The notes beneath the pieces are model-generated. The model saw nothing but the letters and a program-made list of their open reading frames with translations, made no database searches and was not told the DNA's origin. Source: Acidimicrobiia bacterium (GTDB taxonomy: Bacteria; Acidobacteriota; Vicinamibacteria; Vicinamibacterales; UBA2999). Taken from it: a stretch of 45,182 bases of DNA. Of the stretch, positions 8,834 to 15,125 are shown in pieces; the stretch's first letter is position 1, and every line of letters begins with the position of its first letter. Location of the stretch: NCBI GenBank assembly GCA_016871255.1, contig VFZH01000013.1, forward strand, positions 1 to 45,182, read 5' to 3'. A program made the translations under genes and the position numbers.

Positions 8834-9496
8834 ATGCCTAGCGCGTCACGGCGCGGCGGGCCGGTGCACGCGGCGTCGCCGACGGCGGCCGCACAGACCG
8901 CCTCTCGCAGCCACCTGTCCGGTGACTCGGCGCTGGCCTCCGAGGTCAAGCGGCACGTACTCGCCGGCGAGCGGGACGCCGCGGTCGAACGGTTCGCCAT
9001 CCTGCTCGCCAACCAGCAGCGGCGGGCGGCGCGGATTGCGTTCCAGTACCTGCGCGACGTGCACGATGCGGATGAGGCCGTCCAGGACGCCTTCCTGCGC
9101 GTCTTCACCCACATCGCACGATATCGGGAGGATCTGCCATTCGAGGTGTGGTTCACGCGGATCCTCATCAATCGGTGCCTGGACGTCCGAAAGACGCGTG
9201 CCAGGCGACTGCGGTGGACGCTCCCGATCGAGGCGGCCGCCCCGGCGCCCGAGCCGCCAGACGGCAGCCCGAGTATCGAAGCGCGGCTGGTCAGCGGCGC
9301 GCGGGTGCAGGCGATTGCGGCGGCTGTCGAGACACTGCCGGAGCGACAGCGCGCGGTATTCATCCTGCGGCACTTCGGCGGTCACTCGCCCGCTGACGTG
9401 GGCCGCGTGCTCGGTTTGACGGAGTCGACGGTTCGCGTGCACCTGTTTCGCGCGATCCACCGCCTGCGGGCGCTTCTGGAGCGGGAAGGACCATGA
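8834..9496 (+). CDS. ECF-family RNA polymerase sigma factor
   Basis: This 220-residue protein is a sigma-70 factor of the extracytoplasmic-function group, which directs RNA polymerase to stress promoters. Region 2 is seen at about residues 56-100 (QYLRDVHDADEAVQDAFLRVF) and region 4 at about 157-216 (LPERQRAVFILRHFGGHS, then VGRVLGLTESTVRVHLFRA), with the helix-turn-helix at the end. A non-conserved, Ala/Ser-rich N-terminal extension of about 35 residues is unusual, and a later start cannot be excluded. The stop overlaps the ATG of a zinc-finger anti-sigma factor (ATGA, 9493-9496), a typical sigma/anti-sigma pair. A TATATT at 8786-8791 upstream is AT-rich, but I see no convincing -35 box. Confidence 0.93.
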   Translation: MPSASRRGGPVHAASPTAAAQTASRSHLSGDSALASEVKRHVLAGERDAAVERFAILLANQQRRAARIAFQYLRDVHDADEAVQDAFLRVFTHIARYREDLPFEVWFTRILINRCLDVRKTRARRLRWTLPIEAAAPAPEPPDGSPSIEARLVSGARVQAIAAAVETLPERQRAVFILRHFGGHSPADVGRVLGLTESTVRVHLFRAIHRLRALLEREGP

Positions 9497-10098
9497 GATC
9501 GAAACACCTGAGCGAGCAGCAGCTCGTCGCCGCCAGCGCCGGCGACGCGGGCACGGCTGATGAGCACGCCCACCTCTCGGCATGCGAGACGTGCCGTGCG
9601 CGTGCCGGCCGTCTCCAGGCCCTGCTGGCCGAGGTCGCCGCGGTGGCCGAAGCCGAAGCGGACGCCAGGTTTCCGAGCCACCGCCTGGAGGCCCAGCGCT
9701 CCCATATCCTGGAGTGCATCGAGCAGGACGGCCGCCCGGCCCAGATCATCGCCTTTCCGGCCGGATCGCGGGCGGAGGTGCGCACGCGCCGTGTCACGAC
9801 GAGGTCCCGCTGGGTTGCGGCGGCGGCCATCGCGGGGCTGGCCATCGGGCTCGCCGTGGGCCGCTGGTCGCATCGACAGCCGCCCGTGGCCCTCTCGCTG
9901 CCCGGCACGCCACCGGCCGATTCGGAGATCTGGGCCCCCGGGTCGGACAGGCCGGCCACTGCCCGCGGATCGTCGGAAGACGAGTTCCTCGGGCAGATCG
10001 AGCAGGCCTCGACCGGGCTGCTGCCGGAGCTGCGCGCCATCCACGAGCTGACGCCGCACGTGGAGCAGGTGCTCGCAATCAACGCGGACGGGCGGTAG
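9493..10098 (+). CDS. Membrane-bound zinc-finger anti-sigma factor
   Basis: The 201-residue product has an N-terminal HxxxCxxC motif (His27, Cys31, Cys34), the hallmark of the ZAS anti-sigma domain, which holds an ECF sigma factor inactive. A linker follows, then one membrane helix at about residues 107-124 (WVAAAAIAGLAIGLAVG) and a periplasmic tail of about 75 residues. The expected topology is N-in, C-out, so the tail could sense envelope state. It overlaps the upstream sigma gene by four bases. The periplasmic tail has no domain I recognise. The nearby Spy-like and TolC genes would fit an envelope-stress role, but their control by this pair is inference. Confidence 0.85.
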   Translation: MRSKHLSEQQLVAASAGDAGTADEHAHLSACETCRARAGRLQALLAEVAAVAEAEADARFPSHRLEAQRSHILECIEQDGRPAQIIAFPAGSRAEVRTRRVTTRSRWVAAAAIAGLAIGLAVGRWSHRQPPVALSLPGTPPADSEIWAPGSDRPATARGSSEDEFLGQIEQASTGLLPELRAIHELTPHVEQVLAINADGR

Positions 10099-10122
10099 CC
10101 TGCCGTACGCCGCGCCCGCCGA

Positions 10123-10128
10123 TATAAT
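10123..10128 (+). promoter_or_regulatory. Perfect -10 box, possible leaderless promoter of ispH
   Basis: The hexamer TATAAT ends six bases before the GTG start of ispH at 10135, so transcription would begin at or next to the start codon and give a leaderless mRNA. The matching -35 position (10100-10105, CTGCCG) agrees at only three of six bases. TATAAT is rare in sequence this GC-rich. Confidence 0.4.
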
Positions 10129-10134
10129 CGACGC

Positions 10135-11313
10135 GTGCCCCCCCTGGTCTTCCGCAAGGGCCTCGATCTGCGCAACGAGGTCATGCCGCTGCTGGCGGAG
10201 AGCTACCACAGCGATCTGATCGCCGCGATTCGCGAGGACGATTTCAAGTACCGCTCGGGCCGGCTGACCGTCCACCTGGCGCACGAGTTCGGCTTCTGCT
10301 ACGGCGTGGACCGTGCCGTTGACTACGCCTATCAGACACGCCGGCGATTTCCGGACCGCCAGGTATTCCTCACCGGGGAGATCATCCACAACCCCTACGT
10401 GAACGATCAGCTGCGGCGCCAGGGCGTCCGGTTCCTGAGTGACCCGGGCGAAGCCGTCGAGCGCCTCACCCCACCGGACGTGGTGATCCTCCCGGCGTTC
10501 GGCGCCACCGTGGACATGCTGCTGCAGCTCGAACGCCGCGGCTGCACGATCGTGGACACCACCTGCGGCTCGGTCCTGAACGTCTGGAAGAACGTGCGGC
10601 GCTACGCCCAGGACGGCCTCACGTCGGTCATCCACGGCAAGTACTGGCACGAGGAGACGCAGGCGACGGCGTCGCAGGCACACCTGGAAGGCCCGGGGCA
10701 CTTCCTGATCGTCCTGGATCAGGACGAAGCCGCGATCGCCTGCGCCTACATCCGCGGCGGCGGCGACCGGGCGGCGTTTCTCGACCGCTTCGCCAGGGCC
10801 GTGTCACCCGGCTTCGACCCGGATCTCCACCTCCTCCGCGTCGGCTGCGCCAACCAGACCACGATGCTCAGCTCCGAATCGCTGGCCATCGGCGAGATGT
10901 TCCGCCAGGCGATCGCCGACCGCCACGGTGCGGACGCCCTCGGGACGCGGTTCCAGGCGTTCGACACGATCTGCAGCGCGACACAGGACCGCCAGAACGC
11001 GGTCGCGGCGCTGCTCGACGACCACGCCCTCGACCTGATGATCGTGATCGGCGGCTACAACAGCAGCAACACCTGCAACCTGGCGCGCATGTGCGCCGAA
11101 CACGTGCCGACCTACCACGTCGCCAACCCGTCGTGCCTCGTCTCCCCGGACCGGATCCGCCACAAGCCGGTTGGGCAGAAAGACGACGTGGTGGCGAGCG
11201 GCTGGCTGCCCGGCACCGGGCCGATCCGGATCGGCCTGACGGCCGGGGCGTCCACCCCGGACAATCTCGTCGGGGAACTGATCCGAACGCTGGCCCGGTT
11301 CGCAGACGCCTGA
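10135..11313 (+). CDS. ispH: 4-hydroxy-3-methylbut-2-enyl diphosphate reductase, long form
   Basis: IspH carries out the last step of the non-mevalonate isoprenoid pathway, reducing HMBPP to IPP and DMAPP with a [4Fe-4S] cluster. The three cluster cysteines are visible: Cys55 in FGFCYGV, Cys144 in DTTCGSV and Cys280 in TICSATQDRQ. Other family blocks are TGEIIHNPYVN, VILPAFGA and IGGYNSSNT. At 392 residues it belongs to the long cyanobacterial/plant type rather than the roughly 315-residue E. coli type. The GTG at 10135 is kept because the N-terminal FRKG and the region around SYHSDLIAAIR resemble that long form. It is preceded by a perfect TATAAT box and followed by a GC-rich hairpin. Confidence 0.95.
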   Translation: MPPLVFRKGLDLRNEVMPLLAESYHSDLIAAIREDDFKYRSGRLTVHLAHEFGFCYGVDRAVDYAYQTRRRFPDRQVFLTGEIIHNPYVNDQLRRQGVRFLSDPGEAVERLTPPDVVILPAFGATVDMLLQLERRGCTIVDTTCGSVLNVWKNVRRYAQDGLTSVIHGKYWHEETQATASQAHLEGPGHFLIVLDQDEAAIACAYIRGGGDRAAFLDRFARAVSPGFDPDLHLLRVGCANQTTMLSSESLAIGEMFRQAIADRHGADALGTRFQAFDTICSATQDRQNAVAALLDDHALDLMIVIGGYNSSNTCNLARMCAEHVPTYHVANPSCLVSPDRIRHKPVGQKDDVVASGWLPGTGPIRIGLTAGASTPDNLVGELIRTLARFADA

Positions 11314-11315
11314 CC

Positions 11316-11339
11316 GGCCGGCGAGGCGCCTCCCCGGCC
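11316..11339 (+). terminator. GC-rich hairpin after ispH, no T-tract
   Basis: Two bases after the ispH stop, GGCCGG (11316-11321) can pair with CCGGCC (11334-11339), enclosing the palindrome GAGGCGCCTC. It lacks the T-run of an intrinsic terminator, so it may only stabilise the mRNA 3' end. Confidence 0.3.
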
Positions 11340-11350
11340 GCCTGCCCCCG

Positions 11351-11362
11351 TAAGGGCCCTAA
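11351..11362. repeat. Near-palindrome TAAGGGCCCTAA upstream of the Spy-like gene
   Basis: This 12-base near-palindrome lies 32 bases before the ATG at 11395. Its core AGGGCCCT is also the outer tip of both arms of the inverted repeat at 21372-21532. It could be an operator for the Spy-like/TolC operon; no factor is known. Confidence 0.3.
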
Positions 11363-11394
11363 ACATCCGCCATGCAGCCGTCGTAACGACCTGT

Positions 11395-11853
11395 ATGACC
11401 CGGTTTTCCCGTTTCGGTCTGCCCGGGTGCCCGGCCGCCGCGCTCGCCGTGGTGATCGGCCTGATGGCGCCGGAGCCCGCCTACGGTCAGGGCCCGAGGG
11501 GCAGGTGGTGGCAGGACGGCACCGTTCAGCGCGAGATCGGGCTCACCGCCGACCAGAGCACGCGGATCGAGGGTCTCTTCCAGGAGGCCTTGCCCGTCCT
11601 GCGCCGTGGCAAGCGGCAGCTCGACGCCGCCGAGCGTGACCTCGCCCGCCTCATCGAGAGCGACGACTCGAGCGAGTCGATGCTCGTGCAGCAGGTGGAT
11701 GCGGTGGAAGCGGCCCGGGCCGCGATGAACAAGACCCGGACCCTGATGCTGCTGCGCATGCGCCGCGTGCTGTCCGCGGAGCAGCGGGACGGCCTCGACG
11801 CGCTCCACCGCGCCCGTGAACGGGAACGCGGGAACCGCTCGTCTCGTCACTGA
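11395..11853 (+). CDS. Periplasmic CpxP/Spy-like protein
   Basis: This 152-residue protein begins with a signal peptide (AALAVVIGLMAPEPAYG, cleavage expected near residue 31) and continues as a helical, charged protein. The LTADQ segment and the later LSAEQRDGLDAL match the LTxxQ repeats of the CpxP/Spy/heavy-metal-sensor family, which act as periplasmic chaperones or stress sensors. The ATG at 11395 lies downstream of a TAAGGGCCCTAA palindrome. The TolC-family gene follows nine bases later, so the two are probably one transcript. An exact role (metal sensing or folding help) cannot be read from the sequence. Confidence 0.75.
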   Translation: MTRFSRFGLPGCPAAALAVVIGLMAPEPAYGQGPRGRWWQDGTVQREIGLTADQSTRIEGLFQEALPVLRRGKRQLDAAERDLARLIESDDSSESMLVQQVDAVEAARAAMNKTRTLMLLRMRRVLSAEQRDGLDALHRARERERGNRSSRH

Positions 11854-11862
11854 TCAGCAGCC

Positions 11863-13584
11863 ATGAATCGAACGACGCTCTGTTTCGTACTGGTGGTCTC
11901 GGCCGCCGCACTCGGACCCCTCCCCGCCCTGGCCCAGGACGCCGAGCGGGTGGACGGACTCGCCCGCGACGCGGCAGCCCGTTTCGAACGGGCCCTCGCC
12001 GGAGGGCAGACGACCCGCACCGTCCCGCCCGTGGCCGGCGCGACCACCGATCTCACGCTGGACGAGGCCACGGCCCGGGCGCTGGAACGGAACCTGGACA
12101 TCGCGGTCGAGCGGTTGAACCCGCAGACCTTCGACTTCTCGATCGCGTCGCTGGACGCGTCGTACCGCCCGACGTTCTCGTCGCAGTTCGGGCTGCGGAA
12201 CGCGACGACGTTCAGCCGGAGCCAGACCGCCGGCGCGGTGGTGCTGGAAACGGCGACCCTGACCGGCAACAGCGGCCTGTCACAGAACCTCAAGTGGGGT
12301 GGCGGGCAACTGTCGGTGACCTTCAACAACAACCGGTTGAAGCAGAGTGACGCCTTTGCGCTGCGGAACCCGACGCTCAACACGTCGTTCAGCGCGGTCA
12401 TGGTGCAACCGCTGCTCCGCGGCTTCCGCATCGACGGCACGCGCTCGCAGCTGGTCATCACCCACCTCAACCAGGAGATCTCCGAGATCGCGCTCAAGGG
12501 CACGATCGTCGCCACGCTGGCCGGCGTCCGGAACGCGTACTGGGACCTCGTCTACGCCGTGCAGGCCGTGGACGTCGCCCAGCGGTCGCTCGCGCTCGCC
12601 ACCAAGCTGGTGGACGACAATCGGGCGCGCGTCGAAGTCGGCACGCTGGCCCCGATCGACGTCGTGCAGGCCCAGTCCGAGGAGGCGCTGCGCCGGCAGG
12701 CGCTGGTGCAAGCGGAAGCGACCCACCAGACAGCCGAGCTGGCGCTCAAGCGGCTGCTCGTGAGCGGCACGGACGATCCCCTCTGGTCGGCCTCCATCAA
12801 CCCCGTCGATCGCCCGATCTTCTCGACCGAGTCGCTGGACGTCGAAGGCGCCGTGCGGCGTGCGCTGCAGCAGCGGACCGACCTCCAGCAGTCGCTGCGC
12901 CAGCTCGAATCGAACGACGTGTCGATCCGCAACCTGTCCGACCAGCGGCTGCCGGCCCTGGACCTCACGGCCAGCTACGGCGCCTCGGGGATCGGAGGCC
13001 CTCAGTTCGTCCGCCAGGGCCTGGGCGGCCTGATCACGGACACGATTCCGAGCGGCTGGGGCGACGCCCTCGGCACTCTCGCCCACCTGACGGCGCCCCA
13101 GTGGAATCTGGCGCTGAACCTCAGCTACCCGATCGGCGCCAGCACCGCCGACGCCAATCTTGCCCGGGCGCGGGTCCAGAAGCAGCAGACGCTGGCCCAG
13201 TCCCGGAAGCTCGAGCTCCAGATCGCCACCGAGGTGACCAACTCCGCCCTGCAGGTCCAGAACAGCCTGACGGCCTATCAGGCGGCGCTGGCCTCCCGTG
13301 AGCTGGCCCAGCAGCGGCTCGACGCCGAGACCAGCAAGTTCGAGGTGGGCATGTCGACGAACTTCTTCGTCGTCCAGGCCCAGCGCGATCTCGCCGATGC
13401 CCAGAACGCGGAGCTGCGGGCGCTGCTCAACTACCGCAAGGCGCTCGTGGACTTCCAGCGCGTGCAGGAAGCGCCGGCCGGGGGCGGCTCGGGCGGTGGC
13501 GTGACGGCGGTCTCGGGCGGAACGGGCGGCGCGACCACCACGCGATCGACCGCCGGGGGCGGCGGCGGATTCGGCGGATTCTGA
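11863..13584 (+). CDS. TolC-family outer-membrane channel protein
   Basis: The 573-residue protein has a signal peptide (LCFVLVVSAAALGPLPALAQ) and the repeated TolC fold: LTLDEATARALERNLDI near residue 66, a long helical hairpin (VRNAYWDLVYAVQAVDVAQRS), GTLAPIDVVQAQSEEA, and the second repeat with ALQVQNSLTAYQAALASREL and VGMSTNFFVVQAQRDLADAQ. It would form the outer-membrane and periplasmic tunnel of an efflux or secretion system. The last 45 residues are an unusual Gly/Ser/Thr-rich tail ending in a Gly-rich GGF. No membrane-fusion protein or intact pump gene adjoins it; only a 3' scrap of an RND pump follows at 13587. Confidence 0.93.
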   Translation: MNRTTLCFVLVVSAAALGPLPALAQDAERVDGLARDAAARFERALAGGQTTRTVPPVAGATTDLTLDEATARALERNLDIAVERLNPQTFDFSIASLDASYRPTFSSQFGLRNATTFSRSQTAGAVVLETATLTGNSGLSQNLKWGGGQLSVTFNNNRLKQSDAFALRNPTLNTSFSAVMVQPLLRGFRIDGTRSQLVITHLNQEISEIALKGTIVATLAGVRNAYWDLVYAVQAVDVAQRSLALATKLVDDNRARVEVGTLAPIDVVQAQSEEALRRQALVQAEATHQTAELALKRLLVSGTDDPLWSASINPVDRPIFSTESLDVEGAVRRALQQRTDLQQSLRQLESNDVSIRNLSDQRLPALDLTASYGASGIGGPQFVRQGLGGLITDTIPSGWGDALGTLAHLTAPQWNLALNLSYPIGASTADANLARARVQKQQTLAQSRKLELQIATEVTNSALQVQNSLTAYQAALASRELAQQRLDAETSKFEVGMSTNFFVVQAQRDLADAQNAELRALLNYRKALVDFQRVQEAPAGGGSGGGVTAVSGGTGGATTTRSTAGGGGGFGGF

Positions 13585-13586
13585 CA

Positions 13587-13760
13587 CGTGTTCTCCCCAA
13601 GGCCCCGCTGGCCCGCGTGGTCATCGGCGGCCTCACGGCGTCCGCGCTCGTGACCCTCGTGCTGGTGCCGGCGGTCTGCACGCTCTTCGAAGAGGGGCTC
13701 GAAGGCCTGCGGCGGGGACACGCGCCCGCGTCAGCGGGTGCGGCGAAGGCGATCGAGTAG
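13587..13760 (+). pseudogene. 3' remnant of an RND efflux pump gene
   Basis: Directly after the TolC stop, an open frame of 57 codons ending at TAG 13758-13760 has no start codon of its own at the beginning. It reads as the last membrane helix and tail of an RND (AcrB/HAE1-type) transporter: PLARVVIGGLTASALVTLVL followed by VPAVCTLFEEGLEGLRRG. In such pumps this PL..VVIGGL...LVTL.VVP..Y.LFE block is the final helix, so the upstream roughly 1000 codons have been lost. The remnant's last 30 bases overlap the 3' end of folK on the other strand. I infer that an RND pump once followed the TolC gene and was deleted. Confidence 0.75.
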
Positions 13761-14192
13761 CGTCTGGACGCTCAGGGCGGTGACCGGGTCCCGCCAGTCC
13801 GCCGCCACGGCCGCCAGGGGCGCGAGCACGAACTCGCGATCCCGGAACCGCGGGTGCGGCACCGCCAGACCCGGTTCGTCGATCACCTGCTGGTCGTAGA
13901 AGATCAGGTCCAGATCGAGCGTGCGGGCTGCGCCCGGCGCCGGACGCGTCCGGCCCAGGTCCGCTTCAATCGCCAGCAGGCGCTCCAGGAGGGCCCTGGG
14001 TGCCAGCGTCGTGTGCCCGACGGCAGCCGCGTTGAGGAACCGCGGCTGGCGGCCCACCCCCACCGCGTCGGTCTCGATCGCCGGCGACAGCCGGCACGCA
14101 TCGAGCAGAGCCGCCAGCCGCGTACCGGCCTCGCGTACGTGCCGCTCGCGATCGCCGAGGTTGCTGCCGATCGCGACGGCGACCCGCGCCAG
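13731..14192 (-). CDS. folK: HPPK, 2-amino-4-hydroxy-6-hydroxymethyldihydropteridine diphosphokinase, CTG start
   Basis: FolK transfers pyrophosphate from ATP to 6-hydroxymethyl-dihydropterin in folate synthesis. Family motifs are AIGSNLGDRERHV at the N-terminus, QPRFLNAAAVG, GRTRPAPGAARTLDLDLIFY and PHPRFRDREFVLAPLAA. An open frame runs up to ATG 14384, but the extra 64 residues overlap the upstream gene and are not family-like. No ATG, GTG or TTG lies near the true beginning. CTG 14192 would give MARVAVAIGSN, the expected N-terminus, and 153 residues in total. A good Shine-Dalgarno sequence GGGTGGAG (14205-14198) ends five bases before it. The gene begins two bases after the stop of the upstream gene. 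Confidence 0.9.
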   Translation of the reverse strand: MARVAVAIGSNLGDRERHVREAGTRLAALLDACRLSPAIETDAVGVGRQPRFLNAAAVGHTTLAPRALLERLLAIEADLGRTRPAPGAARTLDLDLIFYDQQVIDEPGLAVPHPRFRDREFVLAPLAAVAADWRDPVTALSVQTLLDRLRRTR

Positions 14193-14194
14193 TG

Positions 14195-14701
14195 CTACTC
14201 CACCCAGCGTGTCGCCAGCACGCGACCCATCCGTGAGGCCCCGGCCGTCCGGCGGCCGAGCAGGTCCTCGAAGCCCCGGGCGGCCTGCTCGAAGAGCTGC
14301 TGGTGCTCCCGGGTCTCGCCCAGCAGGATGCGCAGCATCGTGCGATGACGCGCGTGCGTCATCGCGTCCACCACCGGCGTCCACCGCTCCACGAACGCCG
14401 CCAGGTGCCGCACGTCGTCCTCGAGCACGGCCGTGAAGTCGCCGGCCTCCGCCGCCCCCCTGCCTGCCGGCACCGCGGGCACCGGGAGTGCGGCCGGAGC
14501 CGGCGGCACCGGCGCCTCGAGGCCGGCGAGCGCCTCCCGGAGCCAGGACAGATGGGTCTCTTCCCGGGCGATCACGTACTGATAGGTGTTGTTGAAGTCG
14601 TAGTGGGCGACCACGCGGGCGCCGGCCTCGTGGCGCTGGAGGAGGGCCAGCCGGTCGGCCGTGAGGTCCGACAGCAGCCGCAGGAGCGTCGGTTGATTCA
14701 C
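14195..14701 (-). CDS. Possible ferritin-like helical protein
   Basis: The 168-residue product from GTG 14701 is mostly helical. The first half holds HYDFNNTYQYVIAREETHLSWL with an ExxH pair (Glu47, His50), and the second half VDAMTHARHRTMLRILLGETREHQQLFEQ with another Glu/His cluster. A Pro/Ala-rich linker of about 25 residues separates the halves. Paired helices with Glu and His ligands suggest a ferritin-like or DinB-like four-helix bundle, possibly di-iron, but the second motif is not a clean ExxH. The longer frame from 14797 overlaps the DksA-like gene and is rejected. It lies between a DksA-like gene and folK with gaps of eight and two bases, so it is probably co-transcribed. Confidence 0.55.
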   Translation of the reverse strand: MNQPTLLRLLSDLTADRLALLQRHEAGARVVAHYDFNNTYQYVIAREETHLSWLREALAGLEAPVPPAPAALPVPAVPAGRGAAEAGDFTAVLEDDVRHLAAFVERWTPVVDAMTHARHRTMLRILLGETREHQQLFEQAARGFEDLLGRRTAGASRMGRVLATRWVE

Positions 14702-14709
14702 GGCGCGGC

Positions 14710-15048
14710 TCAGCCCTGCTGCTTTTCCTTGCACGCGATGCAGACCCGCGTCCACGGAATCGCGTTCAGCCGTGCAGGTGCAATCATCTCGCCGCAATCA
14801 CGGCACACGCCGTAGCTGCCCTCGTCGATGCGGCGCAGCGCCTCGTCGATCGCCTGCAGGATCTTGGCGTCGGTCTGCTTCAGCTTGAGCTGGATGTGCA
14901 CCTCGTTGTTGCCGCTCGCCTGGTCCGCCATGTCTCCCTGGCGGCCGGAGTTGTTCTCCATCGTCCACTGCAGCGGCTTCGCACCCGCTCCGCTCAGCAA
15001 GTCGTCGCGCTTGCGCTTCAGGGCTTCTCGATACGTCTCGGCGTCCAT
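14710..15048 (-). CDS. DksA/TraR-family zinc-finger protein
   Basis: This 112-residue protein has a long helical hairpin region followed by a C4 zinc finger: Cys82, Cys85 (YGVCRDCG), then Cys103 and Cys106 (VCIACKEKQQ). The line RIDEGSYGVCRDCGEMI, with IPWTRVCIACKE after it, is standard for the DksA/TraR family, whose members bind the RNA polymerase secondary channel and modulate initiation, often with ppGpp. The acidic pair of DksA's coiled-coil tip is not clearly present, so it may be a general family member rather than DksA itself. ATG 15048 (MDAETYREALKRKR) is chosen over 15090 because family proteins start there. It heads the operon with the ferritin-like gene and folK. Confidence 0.85.
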   Translation of the reverse strand: MDAETYREALKRKRDDLLSGAGAKPLQWTMENNSGRQGDMADQASGNNEVHIQLKLKQTDAKILQAIDEALRRIDEGSYGVCRDCGEMIAPARLNAIPWTRVCIACKEKQQG

Positions 15049-15125
15049 CGTGTCGTCCGCTCCATGGGCCGGCAGCTTGCGTCGGCCCAACGCGCCATCT
15101 TAACACCGAACGTCGAGCAGGCCGC

